From Neisseria montereyensis (GTDB taxonomy: Bacteria > Pseudomonadota > Gammaproteobacteria > Burkholderiales > Neisseriaceae): a stretch of 64,000 nt of DNA. Numbering within the stretch: the first letter of the stretch is position 1; each line of letters opens with the position of its first letter. Positions 1 to 9,398 of this stretch are shown here, piece after piece. The translations under genes and the position numbers were made by a program. The notes below the pieces were generated by a model, which worked only from the letters and a program-made list of their open reading frames with translations, was not told the origin of the DNA and did no database searches. The stretch covers positions 1-64,000 of the forward strand of contig NZ_JANUXW010000001.1 of the NCBI RefSeq assembly GCF_024834045.1, read 5' to 3'.

Positions 1-163
1 CGGTACTACAATCATGACAGATGTAGTTTGAAATTGAAAAAGCTGAGTCCCGTAGCATACAGAACCCAGCTCGAAAAGGCAGCCTGAAAAGGCTTTTATG
101 TTTGTCCAAGATTTGGGGGTCAGATCATATTTCAGACGGCCTGCTTTATGGTTGAACGGATAA

Positions 164-1360
164 TTAGAGTTCGCCGTAAGAATGCAAACCGCTTAAAAAC
201 ATATTCACGCCGATAAAGGCGAAAGCGGTAATAAATAAGCCGATAACTGCCCACCATGCCAATACTTTGCCGCGCCAGCCGGCAACCAGGCGTAAGTGCA
301 GCCAAACGGCATAGTTCAGCCAAACGATAAAGGCCCAAGTTTCTTTCGGGTCCCAACTCCAATAGCGTCCCCATGCGTCGGCTGCCCAGAGTGCGCCGAG
401 AATGGTGGCGATGGTAAAGAATAAGAAGCCGACGGCAATGGCTTTATACATCACTTCTTCAATGGCTTGAGATTCGGGCAGCCATGATTTTTTACCGGCA
501 GCTTCATTGCGGATAGCCAAGAGTTCGGCGATACCGAGCATGGCAGACATACAGAATGCGCCGTAGCCGATAAAGTTGGCAGGCACATGTATTTTCATCC
601 ACCAAGATTGCAAAGCCGGAATCAGCGGTTGGATGGCATGTGCTTCGCGTGACAGGCTGTACCATAATACAAACATTACTACGACGGCCATAAACGACAA
701 TACGAAGCCGCCGAGTTTTTGGATGGCGAATTTGCTTTCGTAATAGAGATACATCAGCGCGGTAATCACCAAAAACAGGATAAAGACTTCATAAAGATTG
801 GAAACGGGAATGTGGCCGGCATCGGGGCGCAGCAGATAACTTTCGTGCCAACGAACGAGCAAGCCGGTGAAGCCTGCCAGTGCCGAAATCCAAGTAAGAA
901 CCGAAGCAATACCCAATAGGGTATTGGTCGGTGCTTGGTTTTTTCGAGTGAGTAGTGCGCCTGCTATATAACAGATTAAGCCTAGAAATATAGTGGCACA
1001 CTGCCACATAATCGCCGATTGGCTGCTGAGGAAATATTTCAGAACAAAATGGTCGGCATGAGTAATGTCGCCATTGTAGAAAGTCACACCGATATAGGCT
1101 AACAAGATACTGATAATAATGAAAATACGCAGCGGTTTGAAAAACCAGCCCAGTAGGATGGAAGCCGCGCAACTGCTCCATAAAATGGCGATTTCGTAGA
1201 TATCCATATTATGGCCGACGTGGAGTTGTGAAAACACGGCCACCATAGTCATAATCAGGGCGAAGCCCCAATCCCAGCCGTTGAGGCGGCGCAGGAAGGT
1301 TTTTTGTTCCAGTAGGATATGTTGTGCTGCTTTATCCGTACTTTTGATGGTTGGGTTCAT
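164..1360 (-). CDS. ccsB: Cytochrome c biogenesis protein, CcsA/ResC type (often annotated CcsB)
   Basis: Polytopic inner-membrane protein of 398 residues, half of the System II cytochrome c synthase that moves haem across the membrane and attaches it to CXXCH motifs. The diagnostic tryptophan-rich WWD segment is near residue 330 (WGRYWSWDPKETWAF), with conserved histidines in flanking loops (WLHLRL, LHSYGEL). The C-terminal two thirds is the conserved CcsA fold; the N-terminal 130 residues are less conserved membrane segments. The start has an upstream GAGG at good spacing. It lies 69 bases downstream of resB on the same strand, so the two form one operon, as in other Neisseria. An AG-DUS sits in the gap. 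Call is firm; the symbol follows common Neisseria usage, where CcsA and CcsB names are swapped between families. Confidence 0.93.
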   Translation of the reverse strand: MNPTIKSTDKAAQHILLEQKTFLRRLNGWDWGFALIMTMVAVFSQLHVGHNMDIYEIAILWSSCAASILLGWFFKPLRIFIIISILLAYIGVTFYNGDITHADHFVLKYFLSSQSAIMWQCATIFLGLICYIAGALLTRKNQAPTNTLLGIASVLTWISALAGFTGLLVRWHESYLLRPDAGHIPVSNLYEVFILFLVITALMYLYYESKFAIQKLGGFVLSFMAVVVMFVLWYSLSREAHAIQPLIPALQSWWMKIHVPANFIGYGAFCMSAMLGIAELLAIRNEAAGKKSWLPESQAIEEVMYKAIAVGFLFFTIATILGALWAADAWGRYWSWDPKETWAFIVWLNYAVWLHLRLVAGWRGKVLAWWAVIGLFITAFAFIGVNMFLSGLHSYGEL

Positions 1361-1429
1361 GTTTGCATACCTCGTTGGATGCGGGTCGTTGTTTTTTAAT
1401 GGCCGTCTGAAAAATATCAGAACGGGCTA

Positions 1430-3442
1430 TCAGTGTTTTAAATCTTTGGCCAGTGTTTTTAAATCGGCAGTATATTTGGGAAATTCTTTTCGTAAATCGC
1501 GTTCATTGCGTGAAGACGACATGGAAAAGCGTATTCCGGTTTGGTCAAATAACAGCCATGCGCGTTTTTCGCGAATGTAAAACATAAAAATGGTGCCTAA
1601 TACCAATAATACCGAACCGAAGTAAACCAATGAGGCACCGGGCGAGCGGGTCATTTGCAGGCCTGATGAGCGTAATTCCGTATAGCCGCTTAATTGTAAT
1701 AATATGGGGGCAGGGTAGGCAGTTAGGCCGGTATAGGCTTCCATACTATGGATTAAGAAACGGTTGCGTGCTTCAGGGTCTTGCCATTCGGGCAGGTTGT
1801 AGGTGCGTATGGCTTCGTTTAAAACGGTATTCAGGGTGCTATAAACAATTCTTGAAGAAAAATTCCATACGGTTTCGCGATCGGCTTCGGGCGTGCGCGC
1901 ATCAATATCGTTTTCCAATGCGGTCAAACCGCCGTTTACAAATGTATTCAAGGTGTGTTCCGTTCCTTGGGTAAACGTTTCGCGGATATTCGCAGGGGCG
2001 GCTTGGGCTGCGGCTTCGATAATACGTTTTAATACTGCCGGATCGTTGAGCAGTTCGCGTAGTGCCATAAAGGTATCGATGCTGCCATTTGCATCTGCCG
2101 GAATACGCAGCCAGCGGTATTGCTGTTCCAATCCGGTTCGGGTGCCTGTTAGGTAGAAATAATCTTCATCCTGCCGGATGGGCAGCATATAGTTTTTGTA
2201 TTCGACGGCCTGGCCGGCTTTGTCGCGGATACGGTAAACAATGGAGGGGCCGATATTGGTGAATTTTTTATCTTGTTTCACGCTGCGTACATCGTTAATA
2301 GCCGTCTGAATCTGTAAGGGTTTGTCTTCAGACGACATACTGGTATCTTGTACGTTCATCGCGGTAAATTGGTCGAATTCCAGTTTGTATTCTTCGTTGC
2401 CGAGGTTTAGCGGAAAAGTTTGCATGGAAACGGCATCCATCATACTGGGCGTGCGGCTTTTTCCGGCCAGGTTCCAAGCTTTTAGTTTTAAGTCGGAACC
2501 GCCGTCGGCAAAGCTGGCTTGATAAATGGTGATGCCGTCAACGGTTAGCGGGTGGTTAACGCGGATGGTATGTTCGCTTGTTTCGCCTGTTTTATTATCG
2601 GTAACAATCAAATCGCTGGCAAAATCTTTGGGCATGCCGGTGTCGTAGTAGTCGATATGAAAGCGTTTTAATTCGACATCGAAAGGCAGATTCTGAATCA
2701 ACATACCTTTGTCGGCGTTTAAAAAGACCACGTTGGTTTTTTGGCCTTCGGCAATATTCACATTACCTCGGAAAGAAATATTGTTGGTGCCCAATATGCT
2801 TTCCGGCTTGAAATCTTTGGCATAAAGGCTGTCGTTATCCGGAACAATGCTGCCGGTAAGCATGCCGATTTTCAGTAAAAGATTGCTGTCTATCAAACCG
2901 CCGAGGCAGATAACGATAAGCGCGGCATGGGCGAAAATATAGCCCCATTTGTTCATGGCTCCTTTTTTGGCGGCAACCAAGATAGAACCGTCTTCGCGTT
3001 CGGCTTTTTTGGTATTGAAGCCTTGAACGTTTAGATAGCGTTCTGCAATTTCGGGCGTGAGGCCGTCTGAAGGAAGTAAAGTGGTGTGCTTCATGGCGGC
3101 CAGTGATCTTTTGGCAGCGTTTATGCGGTAAGACTTCATTTCCCGCATAAACGGGGGGATATTGCGCCACAGGCATAATCCGGTGGAAATCACCAGAAAC
3201 AGCATAATCAGCACAAACCAACCCGATGCATAGACATCGAATAAGCCTAAGAAACCGAAAATTTCCGTCCAAAACGGGCCGAATTTAACTACATAGTCGA
3301 CTTGGGGCAGGTTTTGCTGGAGTACCGTGCCGATAATCGATGCTACACCCAATAAGCTGAGTAGGGCTACGGCAAAGCGCATGGAGCTTAAAAAAGCAAA
3401 CCACGGTCTTTTAATCAGCGGGACTTGTTTAGTTCGGGTCAT
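1430..3442 (-). CDS. resB: Cytochrome c biogenesis protein ResB (Ccs1 family)
   Basis: Protein of 670 residues, partner of the downstream CcsA-type protein in System II cytochrome c maturation. It begins with the ResB signature of closely spaced N-terminal membrane segments ('FAFLSSMRFAVALLSLLGVASIIGT', quoted here only by its key residues FAFLSSMRFAVALL, residues 16-29), followed by further helices near residues 60 and 165. A large periplasmic domain (roughly 190-590) follows, then one C-terminal helix (LVYFGSVLLVLGTIFMFYI, near 605). The RSPGASLVYFG stretch just before the last helix is typical. The periplasmic loop is longer than in Gram-positive ResB, as usual in beta-proteobacteria. First gene of the resB-ccsB operon. 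A DUS hairpin between it and the cytochrome c4 gene upstream indicates separate transcription. Confidence 0.92.
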   Translation of the reverse strand: MTRTKQVPLIKRPWFAFLSSMRFAVALLSLLGVASIIGTVLQQNLPQVDYVVKFGPFWTEIFGFLGLFDVYASGWFVLIMLFLVISTGLCLWRNIPPFMREMKSYRINAAKRSLAAMKHTTLLPSDGLTPEIAERYLNVQGFNTKKAEREDGSILVAAKKGAMNKWGYIFAHAALIVICLGGLIDSNLLLKIGMLTGSIVPDNDSLYAKDFKPESILGTNNISFRGNVNIAEGQKTNVVFLNADKGMLIQNLPFDVELKRFHIDYYDTGMPKDFASDLIVTDNKTGETSEHTIRVNHPLTVDGITIYQASFADGGSDLKLKAWNLAGKSRTPSMMDAVSMQTFPLNLGNEEYKLEFDQFTAMNVQDTSMSSEDKPLQIQTAINDVRSVKQDKKFTNIGPSIVYRIRDKAGQAVEYKNYMLPIRQDEDYFYLTGTRTGLEQQYRWLRIPADANGSIDTFMALRELLNDPAVLKRIIEAAAQAAPANIRETFTQGTEHTLNTFVNGGLTALENDIDARTPEADRETVWNFSSRIVYSTLNTVLNEAIRTYNLPEWQDPEARNRFLIHSMEAYTGLTAYPAPILLQLSGYTELRSSGLQMTRSPGASLVYFGSVLLVLGTIFMFYIREKRAWLLFDQTGIRFSMSSSRNERDLRKEFPKYTADLKTLAKDLKH

Positions 3443-3523
3443 AAATTTATCCGAATATGGTCACGTTACCGAACGGATAGGGTTGCCTTGCTATGCCTGG
3501 AACTGAAAATAGCTTTCAGCCGA

Positions 3524-3556
3524 AGGCCGTCTGAAAGAAACGCTTTCAGACGGCCT
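3524..3556 (-). terminator. Inverted DUS pair, terminator of the cytochrome c4 gene
   Basis: AGGCCGTCTGAAAG and its reverse complement are separated by a few bases, giving a 14-bp stem. It lies 24 bases past the stop of the minus-strand cytochrome c4 gene and 80 bases ahead of resB. Confidence 0.75.
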
Positions 3557-3579
3557 CAACAACCAAGCAAAGCATCAGA

Positions 3580-4203
3580 TTAACGCAAGCCTTGAATAAA
3601 GTTGGCTACCGCGTCCAATTCATCGTCGCTCAAACGGCTGGCAATATCAGCCATAATGGGGTTTTGGCGTTGACCGGATTGGTAAGCTTTCATTTGTTCG
3701 ATAATATAAGCTTTGTGTTGGCCGCCTAAGCGCGGATAGGCGATGATGCTGGTGCCGCCCCCCGGCATGCCGGCGCCGCTGGGGCCGTGGCAGGACATAC
3801 AGGCGGGAACACTTTTATCGGCCAATCCGCCGCGATAAATTTTCGTACCCAATTCGGGATTCTCTCTCGGATTGGTTTCACCCTCTTTGGGGAATTGTGT
3901 CGAATAAAAAGCGGCAACATTGCGGATATCCTGATCGGAAAGTGATGCGACCATCGGCGCCATGGCTGCTGCCGCACCGGTTGTCCGGTTACCGTCTTTA
4001 ATATCTTTGGTTTGGGTGAAAATATAATATTCATGCTGCCCCGCCAATTTAGGGTACATGGCGATACCGCTGTTACCATCGGCGGCGTGGCATGCGGCAC
4101 AGATGTTGGTGACGATCTCTTTGCCTTTGGCAATATCCGCTTTCGGCGCAGCAATAACCGTTCCTGCGGCTATGGCTAGGGCGAATAAGGTAAAACGTTT
4201 CAT
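3580..4203 (-). CDS. Di-haem cytochrome c4
   Basis: Periplasmic electron carrier of 207 residues. The N-terminus is a cleavable signal peptide (MKRFTLFALAIAAGTVIAAPKA). Two tandem class I cytochrome domains follow, each with one haem-binding motif: CAACH near residue 35 and CMSCH near residue 137. Candidate distal methionines are in the MAPMVASLSDQD and NPIMADIASRLSDDE segments, which align with each other and show the internal duplication. In Neisseria, cytochrome c4 passes electrons from the bc1 complex to the cbb3 oxidase. A clear AGGAG precedes the start. It lies directly upstream of the System II genes that mature it, divergent from engB. Its own DUS terminator separates it from resB. 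Confidence 0.93.
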   Translation of the reverse strand: MKRFTLFALAIAAGTVIAAPKADIAKGKEIVTNICAACHAADGNSGIAMYPKLAGQHEYYIFTQTKDIKDGNRTTGAAAAMAPMVASLSDQDIRNVAAFYSTQFPKEGETNPRENPELGTKIYRGGLADKSVPACMSCHGPSGAGMPGGGTSIIAYPRLGGQHKAYIIEQMKAYQSGQRQNPIMADIASRLSDDELDAVANFIQGLR

Positions 4204-4347
4204 GGCAGTGCTCCTATTAATAGCACCACAGAACGCTGCCGTGATGCCCTTTACTATACTCTTAACGACGGGTTTGTTCCCACCCGACTGAACCGATAAT
4301 TCTATAATCGTGGTATTCTATAACAAATTCACACAATTTTACCACTT

Positions 4348-4977
4348 ATGAACCTATTTCAAAATGCCAAATTCTTTACCACGGTCAATCATTTGCAAGA
4401 TTTACCCGATACACCGGCTGAAATTGCCTTTGTCGGCCGCAGTAATGCCGGTAAATCGAGTGCGATTAATACGCTGACCAACCATGTTCGGCTGGCGTAT
4501 GTCTCTAAAACACCCGGTCGCACCCAACATATCAATTTTTTTGAATTGGTAAACGGTGGTTTTATGGTTGATTTGCCGGGTTATGGCTATGCGCAAGTGC
4601 CCGAAGCCGTTCGTGCACATTGGGTCGGGCTGCTTGGTGATTATTTACAACACCGTAAACAGCTGATTGGGTTGGTATTGATTATGGATGCGCGCCATCC
4701 GCTTAAAGCATTGGATTTGCGTATGTTGGATTTTTTTCATATCACCGGCCGACCTGTGCATATTTTGCTTTCCAAGGCAGACAAGCTTTCTAAAAACGAT
4801 CAGATTAAAACATTGTCTGCCGTCAAAAAAGCATTGAAGCCTTATAGTGAACGCCAAACTGTTAGCGTACAGCTTTTTTCCAGTTTGAAAAAACAGGGTA
4901 TGGCAGAAGTATGCGAAGTAGTCGGCAGATGGTTTGCAGCCGAAGCGCAAATGGCGCCTAGTGCATCCGAAGACTAA
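4348..4977 (+). CDS. engB: Ribosome biogenesis GTP-binding protein EngB/YsxC
   Basis: GTPase of 209 residues needed for late assembly of the 50S ribosomal subunit. G1 is GRSNAGKSS near residue 31, the switch region holds KTPGRTQ, G3 is DLPGYGYA near 75, and G4 is LSKADKLS near 146, with the SSLKKQG G5 region near the C-terminus. This is the YsxC pattern, in which DLPGYG replaces the usual DTPG. The length matches the family. No convincing Shine-Dalgarno is visible before the ATG at 4348, and the leader is short and AT-rich, so translation may be weak or start on a near-leaderless mRNA. Divergent from the cytochrome c4 gene. Confidence 0.95.
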   Translation: MNLFQNAKFFTTVNHLQDLPDTPAEIAFVGRSNAGKSSAINTLTNHVRLAYVSKTPGRTQHINFFELVNGGFMVDLPGYGYAQVPEAVRAHWVGLLGDYLQHRKQLIGLVLIMDARHPLKALDLRMLDFFHITGRPVHILLSKADKLSKNDQIKTLSAVKKALKPYSERQTVSVQLFSSLKKQGMAEVCEVVGRWFAAEAQMAPSASED

Positions 4978-5136
4978 AAAATCAAATATAATACGTTTGT
5001 TGAGGCTGAAGAAGCCTTTATTTTTTAGAACACAATACCTGCAATGATGTTCGGATGAGCCGATTGGCGGATGCCTGCCGCTGTTATAACGATAGACAGT
5101 CAGTCAAGAGGCCGTCTGGAAGTCTAAGATTTCTTT

Positions 5137-6594
5137 ATGCAAAAAATCATTCCCATTATTCACATTCTTTCCAAGTTAGGCGTATTTTTTTCGGTGCTGC
5201 TGCTTGTGCCGACTTTTGTATCCTATATTTTCTTGGATGATGCGTTCAATGCGTTTAGTCATACCGCGTTGGTAACGATTATCGGATCCTGTATTACTTG
5301 GTTATTAACCCGCCGTTATCAGCGTGAGTTACGGGTGCGTGACGGCTTTACTTTGGTTTTTATGCTTTGGCTTGGATTTGCCATTGTGGCGGCAATGCCG
5401 ATTTATCTGTATTTCCCACACATGAGTTATATTGATGCTTTTTTTGAATCAATGTCGGGGTTGACGACAACAGGGGCAACGGTTATCGACAGTGTGGATA
5501 CACTCGCACCCTCGATTAACTTTTGGCGGCATATGCTCAATTGGTTGGGCGGTATGGGGATTATTGTGTTGGCTGTGGCTATTCTGCCTATGTTGGGCGT
5601 AGGTGGCATACAGCTTTTTAAAGCAGAAATTCCGGGTTTGGATAAAGACAGCAAAATCGCCCCCCGTATTTCTCAAGTGGCTAAAAAACTTTGGTTTACT
5701 TATGCCCTCAGTACCGGTGTGGCGTGTGTCGCCCTTTATTGGGCAGGGATGAGTTGGTTCGATGCACTTTGCCATGCAATGTCGACGATTTCTTTAGGCG
5801 GCTTTTCTTCGCACGATAATAGTATTGCTTATTTTAATTCACCGATTATTGAAGTGATTATTATATTTGTAACCATATTTGGTGCCATCAGTTTTGTAAC
5901 GCATCTGACTGCGCTGAGTGAACGCTCTGTCCGCCGTTATTGGCGGGATGAAGAAAGCCGCATGATAATGATCGTGATGGGCGTCAGTATTTTGGCGGCA
6001 AGTATTTATTTGTGGCAACAGCAGTTTTATACCTCTTTTTGGGAATCGCTGCGGTTTACGGCATTTAACTATGTATCGATTGGTTTATCCAACGGCCTTT
6101 CCAATACCGATTTCGGGCAATGGCCGTTGTTTGTATCGCTATGGATGTATTTTCTTGCCAATATTTTGGCCAGCTCAGGTTCGATGGGCGGCGGTGTAAA
6201 AAATGCGCGTGCCATTGTTTTGGCTAAGTTCAGCTTAAGGGAAATGTTGCTGTTACTTCATCCGAATGCCGTACGAAATGTGAAGCTTAACGGCAGGACG
6301 ATTCCGGAGCGTACCGCTTTGGCTGTGATGGGCTTTATTTTTGTTTATTTTATGACGTTGGTGCTGTTCACTTTTATTATGATGGCGACCGGATTGGATT
6401 TTGTTTCGGCATTAACGGCTATGGTTGCCTGCCTGACCAATACCGGACAGGGTATGGGTGTAGTCGGCCTGACTTCAAATTATGGTGTTTTGAGTGATGT
6501 ACAAAAGTGGTTGTGTACCATTGTAATGCTGTTGGGGCGTTTGGAAATTTTTACCGTATTAATATTGTTTTCACCGCCTTATTGGAAAAAATAA
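5137..6594 (+). CDS. trkH: Potassium uptake protein TrkH
   Basis: Membrane subunit of the Trk potassium transporter, 485 residues. It shows the repeated membrane-pore-membrane architecture: first pore region MSGLTTTGATVIDS near residue 108, then NWLGGMGIIVLAVAILPMLG near 140, second STISLGGFSS near 217, third SIGLSNGLSN near 318, and fourth CLTNTGQGMG near 434. The short ASSGSMGGGVKN segment is also family-typical. The protein normally works with the cytoplasmic NAD-binding TrkA; no trkA is in the window. The upstream region holds an imperfect DUS with one inserted base (GCCGTCTGGAA). A perfect DUS palindrome terminates it. Confidence 0.94.
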   Translation: MQKIIPIIHILSKLGVFFSVLLLVPTFVSYIFLDDAFNAFSHTALVTIIGSCITWLLTRRYQRELRVRDGFTLVFMLWLGFAIVAAMPIYLYFPHMSYIDAFFESMSGLTTTGATVIDSVDTLAPSINFWRHMLNWLGGMGIIVLAVAILPMLGVGGIQLFKAEIPGLDKDSKIAPRISQVAKKLWFTYALSTGVACVALYWAGMSWFDALCHAMSTISLGGFSSHDNSIAYFNSPIIEVIIIFVTIFGAISFVTHLTALSERSVRRYWRDEESRMIMIVMGVSILAASIYLWQQQFYTSFWESLRFTAFNYVSIGLSNGLSNTDFGQWPLFVSLWMYFLANILASSGSMGGGVKNARAIVLAKFSLREMLLLLHPNAVRNVKLNGRTIPERTALAVMGFIFVYFMTLVLFTFIMMATGLDFVSALTAMVACLTNTGQGMGVVGLTSNYGVLSDVQKWLCTIVMLLGRLEIFTVLILFSPPYWKK

Positions 6595-6604
6595 TTTTCT
6601 ATAT

Positions 6605-6640
6605 GAACAGGCCGTCTGAAATATTTCAGACGGCCTGTTC
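6605..6640 (+). terminator. Perfect inverted DUS pair after trkH
   Basis: GAACAGGCCGTCTGAAAT and its exact reverse complement abut each other, 10 bases after the trkH stop. The palindrome also lies about 60 bases past the stop of minus-strand metR, so it can serve both convergent genes. Confidence 0.75.
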
Positions 6641-6700
6641 ATAATATTGCTTATGAATTTTACTGCCTATAAAGTAAATAACCTGTTATGTGGCCAATGC

Positions 6701-7636
6701 TTATTCAGCGGGCATTTCCAAAACACTCAGGCCGGGCAGTTCGGCAAAACCGAGCTCACGCACAATCCGGCAGAAGTTATCGAGATAGGTTTTATTTTTG
6801 TCTTCCGTTCGCATAGCGGTATATAGGTTGCTTTGTAGACCGTTTTCGGTGATTTGTCGTGAAACCACATAGCCTTTTTCTAAATAAGGCATCACCGTCC
6901 AGTAAGGTAGGGCGGAAATGCCGCGCCTGCTGGCAACCAGTTGGATAATGGCGATGGTTAGTTCGCTATGACGGCGCGGCGGATTGATACCTTTGGGCAA
7001 TAATACCTTGCGCAGTAAATCAAGCATATCGTCGGGTACGGGATAGGTGATTAAGGTTTCATCGGTGAAATCTTCGGCTGCCCATATTTTTTTGGCGGCA
7101 AGCGGGTGGTCTTTGGCGCAAATGCCGACCATGCCGTAAGTAAACAATGGTTGGTAAATAATGCCGGGATGGGGTTCGGCTTCGGAAACAATCGCTAAAT
7201 CGGCGCGGTGTTGTAATAACAGCCCGACCGGATCGGCTTGAAAGCCTGAAACAATATCCAATTCGACCTGCGGCCATAAAGGGCGGAACTCGCCCATGGC
7301 CGGCATTAACCAGTCAAAGCAGGTATGGCATTCCACGGCCAACCGCAACTCGCCTGCTTTGCCTTCGATAATTTGTGCCATATCGCGCTCGGCGGCAGCA
7401 ACTTGGGGCATTAGGTCGCGGGCAAGTTGTAGCAGGCGTTCGCCTGCAGGCGTAAAACGGATAGGGGAGGATTTTCGCTCGAACAGCGGTGTTTCGTAAT
7501 AATTTTCCAAAGTGCGGATTTGGTGGGAAAGTGCGGATTGGGTTAGGAAAACGCGTTTTGCGGCCAAAGATACGCTGCCTGTTTCTTCAAGAGCCAGTAA
7601 GGTTTTGAGATGGCGCAGCTCGATAATGGAATCCAT
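6701..7636 (-). CDS. metR: LysR-family regulator, MetR type
   Basis: Transcription factor of 311 residues. The N-terminal winged helix-turn-helix spans residues 5-65 (LAAKRVFLTQSALSHQIRTL), and the LysR effector domain runs from about residue 90. Within it, AVECHTCFDWLMPAM and SGFQADPVGLLLQHRADLAIVS align well with E. coli MetR, which uses homocysteine as co-regulator of methionine synthesis genes. ALPYWTVMPYLEKGYV is also MetR-like. No met gene is next to it here; the neighbours are trkH (convergent) and a divergent GIY-YIG gene, so the target is not evident from context. A LysR call is certain; MetR subfamily is my reading of the effector domain. Confidence 0.82.
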   Translation of the reverse strand: MDSIIELRHLKTLLALEETGSVSLAAKRVFLTQSALSHQIRTLENYYETPLFERKSSPIRFTPAGERLLQLARDLMPQVAAAERDMAQIIEGKAGELRLAVECHTCFDWLMPAMGEFRPLWPQVELDIVSGFQADPVGLLLQHRADLAIVSEAEPHPGIIYQPLFTYGMVGICAKDHPLAAKKIWAAEDFTDETLITYPVPDDMLDLLRKVLLPKGINPPRRHSELTIAIIQLVASRRGISALPYWTVMPYLEKGYVVSRQITENGLQSNLYTAMRTEDKNKTYLDNFCRIVRELGFAELPGLSVLEMPAE

Positions 7637-7772
7637 GTTCAGACGGCATAATGAATAAAGATAGGGTACTTATATTAAAAGAATTACACAGTATGGCAAA
7701 GTGTTTTATCAAGATAATAGGATGCTTTGCGGTACAATGGTTTTTTACTGAGGCCGTCTGAAAAATAAATTT

Positions 7773-8090
7773 ATGGTGTCTGCCGAAGCTTCTACGATTT
7801 TAAACGGGTTGCCGCCTGATGATGGCGGTGATTGGTGTGTTTACCTGATTTTGTGTAGCAACGGTTCGTTTTATTGCGGCATCAGTAACCGGCCGCAAGC
7901 CCGTTTTGCCGCGCATCAAGCCGGTAAAGGTGCCAAATATACGCGTATGCACAAACCTTTACTGATGCGTTTGTTGTATACCGATATGTCTTATCGCACG
8001 GCCTTACGCGCCGAGAAACAGGTGAAAAAACTCAAAGCAGGGCAAAAACGTATGCTTTGGGCATCGCTTATGGATTTTCAGACGGCTTAA
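7773..8090 (+). CDS. GIY-YIG domain protein (UPF0213/YhbQ-like)
   Basis: Small protein of 105 residues that is almost entirely a GIY-YIG nuclease fold. The motif appears as VYLIL followed by YCGIS, with the conserved arginine in RFAAHQAGKGAKYTR and a C-terminal KKLKAGQKRMLW basic helix. YhbQ-type members are stand-alone nucleases whose physiological role is poorly defined. The start lies ten bases after a full DUS in the leader, leaving little room for a Shine-Dalgarno; a later in-frame start is not obvious. Followed 42 bases later by ubiG on the same strand. Confidence 0.85.
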   Translation: MVSAEASTILNGLPPDDGGDWCVYLILCSNGSFYCGISNRPQARFAAHQAGKGAKYTRMHKPLLMRLLYTDMSYRTALRAEKQVKKLKAGQKRMLWASLMDFQTA

Positions 8091-8132
8091 GTTTGAGATA
8101 AAATTGCGACACGTTTAATACGGATAAATCTT

Positions 8133-8849
8133 ATGAATACCGACATGCCGACCAATGTTGATCACAGTGAAATCGACAAATTCAGCCGCCTTGCCCATAA
8201 ATGGTGGGATAAAAACGGTGAATTCAAACCGCTGCACGATATTAATCCATTGCGCCTGAGTTATATCGACCGATTTGGGCAGATTGCCGGAAAAAACGTA
8301 TTGGATGTCGGTTGCGGCGGCGGTATTCTCACCGAGAGCATGGCCAAACACGGTGCGGCGCATGTTACCGGTATTGATATGGCGGAAAAATCGTTGAAAA
8401 CCGCTGAAATACATGCCTTAAGCGAAGGGGTGTCGAATATTGCCTATCGTTGTATCAGCGTAGAAGATTTGGCTGCCGAACAGCCGCACAGTTTCGATGT
8501 GGTGACATGTATGGAAATGATGGAGCATGTGCCCGATCCAGCATCGATTATTGCCTCTTGTGCAAAATTGGTTAAGCCGGACGGGGTGGTATTTTTCTCA
8601 ACCATCAATCGTAATCCCAAATCTTATGTACACGCTATTTTGGGGGCGGAATATATTTTGGGGTTGGTGCCGCGCGGTACTCACGATTGGCAGAAATTTA
8701 TCACACCGGCAGAATTGGCGCGCATGTGTCGTGCTGCGGGGTTGGATATTATCGGCACCAAAGGATTGGGCTATAATCTGCTGGCCCAAACTTATGCCTT
8801 AACGGATAACACCGATGTTAACTATATGATTGCTTGTGTGCCGGCATAA
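8133..8849 (+). CDS. ubiG: Ubiquinone biosynthesis O-methyltransferase UbiG
   Basis: SAM-dependent methyltransferase of 238 residues that methylates both hydroxyl groups in ubiquinone synthesis. The start segment [25 protein letters not shown] is typical (key residues [10 protein letters not shown], near 15-24). SAM motif I is [13 protein letters not shown] near residue 53, post-I is [11 protein letters not shown], and motif II is [16 protein letters not shown]. The NRNPKSY and [12 protein letters not shown] segments are UbiG-specific. Length equals the family norm. Possibly co-transcribed with the GIY-YIG gene. A DUS hairpin follows. Confidence 0.95.
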   Translation: MNTDMPTNVDHSEIDKFSRLAHKWWDKNGEFKPLHDINPLRLSYIDRFGQIAGKNVLDVGCGGGILTESMAKHGAAHVTGIDMAEKSLKTAEIHALSEGVSNIAYRCISVEDLAAEQPHSFDVVTCMEMMEHVPDPASIIASCAKLVKPDGVVFFSTINRNPKSYVHAILGAEYILGLVPRGTHDWQKFITPAELARMCRAAGLDIIGTKGLGYNLLAQTYALTDNTDVNYMIACVPA

Positions 8850-8869
8850 TCCAATCTGCTTAGATGCAA

Positions 8870-8900
8870 AAAAGCCGTCTGAAAGATTCAGACGGCTTTT
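8870..8900 (+). terminator. Inverted DUS pair between ubiG and the GlsB-like gene
   Basis: AAAAGCCGTCTGAA and TTCAGACGGCTTTT are separated by three bases, with flanking A and T runs that make it a functional terminator in both directions. It lies 20 bases after ubiG and 27 bases past the minus-strand small membrane gene. Confidence 0.8.
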
Positions 8901-8926
8901 ATTATGTTAGAAAAAAATATTGCAGA

Positions 8927-9172
8927 TTATTTTTTGAATACGCGGGTGTAAATTACCAAAATAATTACGGCAAAAATAGTAGACGCAATCCAACCGGCAG
9001 GTTGGCCTACTTCATACCAACCGGCTGATTGGCCGACCCATCCTGCCAGTAACGAACCGGCAATACCCAATAGTGTTGTCATAATAAAGCCGAGATTGTC
9101 TTTACCCGGATGTAGGATTTTAGCCAAAACACCTACAATAAAACCTACGATAATGGTTACTAACCAACCCAT
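8927..9172 (-). CDS. GlsB/YeaQ/YmgE family membrane protein
   Basis: Glycine-rich membrane protein of 81 residues with three predicted helices: MGWLVTIIVGFIVGVLAKIL, the GFIMTTLLGIAGSLLAGWVG segment, and WIASTIFAVIILVIYTRVF. The family was historically named transglycosylase-associated protein, and members are general-stress or envelope-stress proteins of unproven mechanism. The length is normal for the family. Monocistronic, between the ubiG terminator and a 226-base AT-rich gap in which I see no further gene. An AGAGGAATG stretch just before the start provides the ribosome site. Confidence 0.85.
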   Translation of the reverse strand: MGWLVTIIVGFIVGVLAKILHPGKDNLGFIMTTLLGIAGSLLAGWVGQSAGWYEVGQPAGWIASTIFAVIILVIYTRVFKK

Positions 9173-9398
9173 AACATTCCTCTCTTATTATTCAATATAA
9201 AAATGATAAATTATTAAACTGCTTTATTTGTTTGCTCATAAAAGCTTTCGTTATGATACATAGTCTAAAAATATTCATAAGGAGGGCTTGCATTTATTTT
9301 CATAAACTAAAAGAAATTTGAATTAACTTGAAAGTTTTTGGCGCAAATATACAACAATGGCATGAAATAATATTAATACTTTACGATTTCATAATGAT

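Noticed and set aside
3758-3764. Run of C residues in the cytochrome c4 gene
   Set aside because: About six bases, within coding sequence of a housekeeping protein; too short to suggest slippage control.
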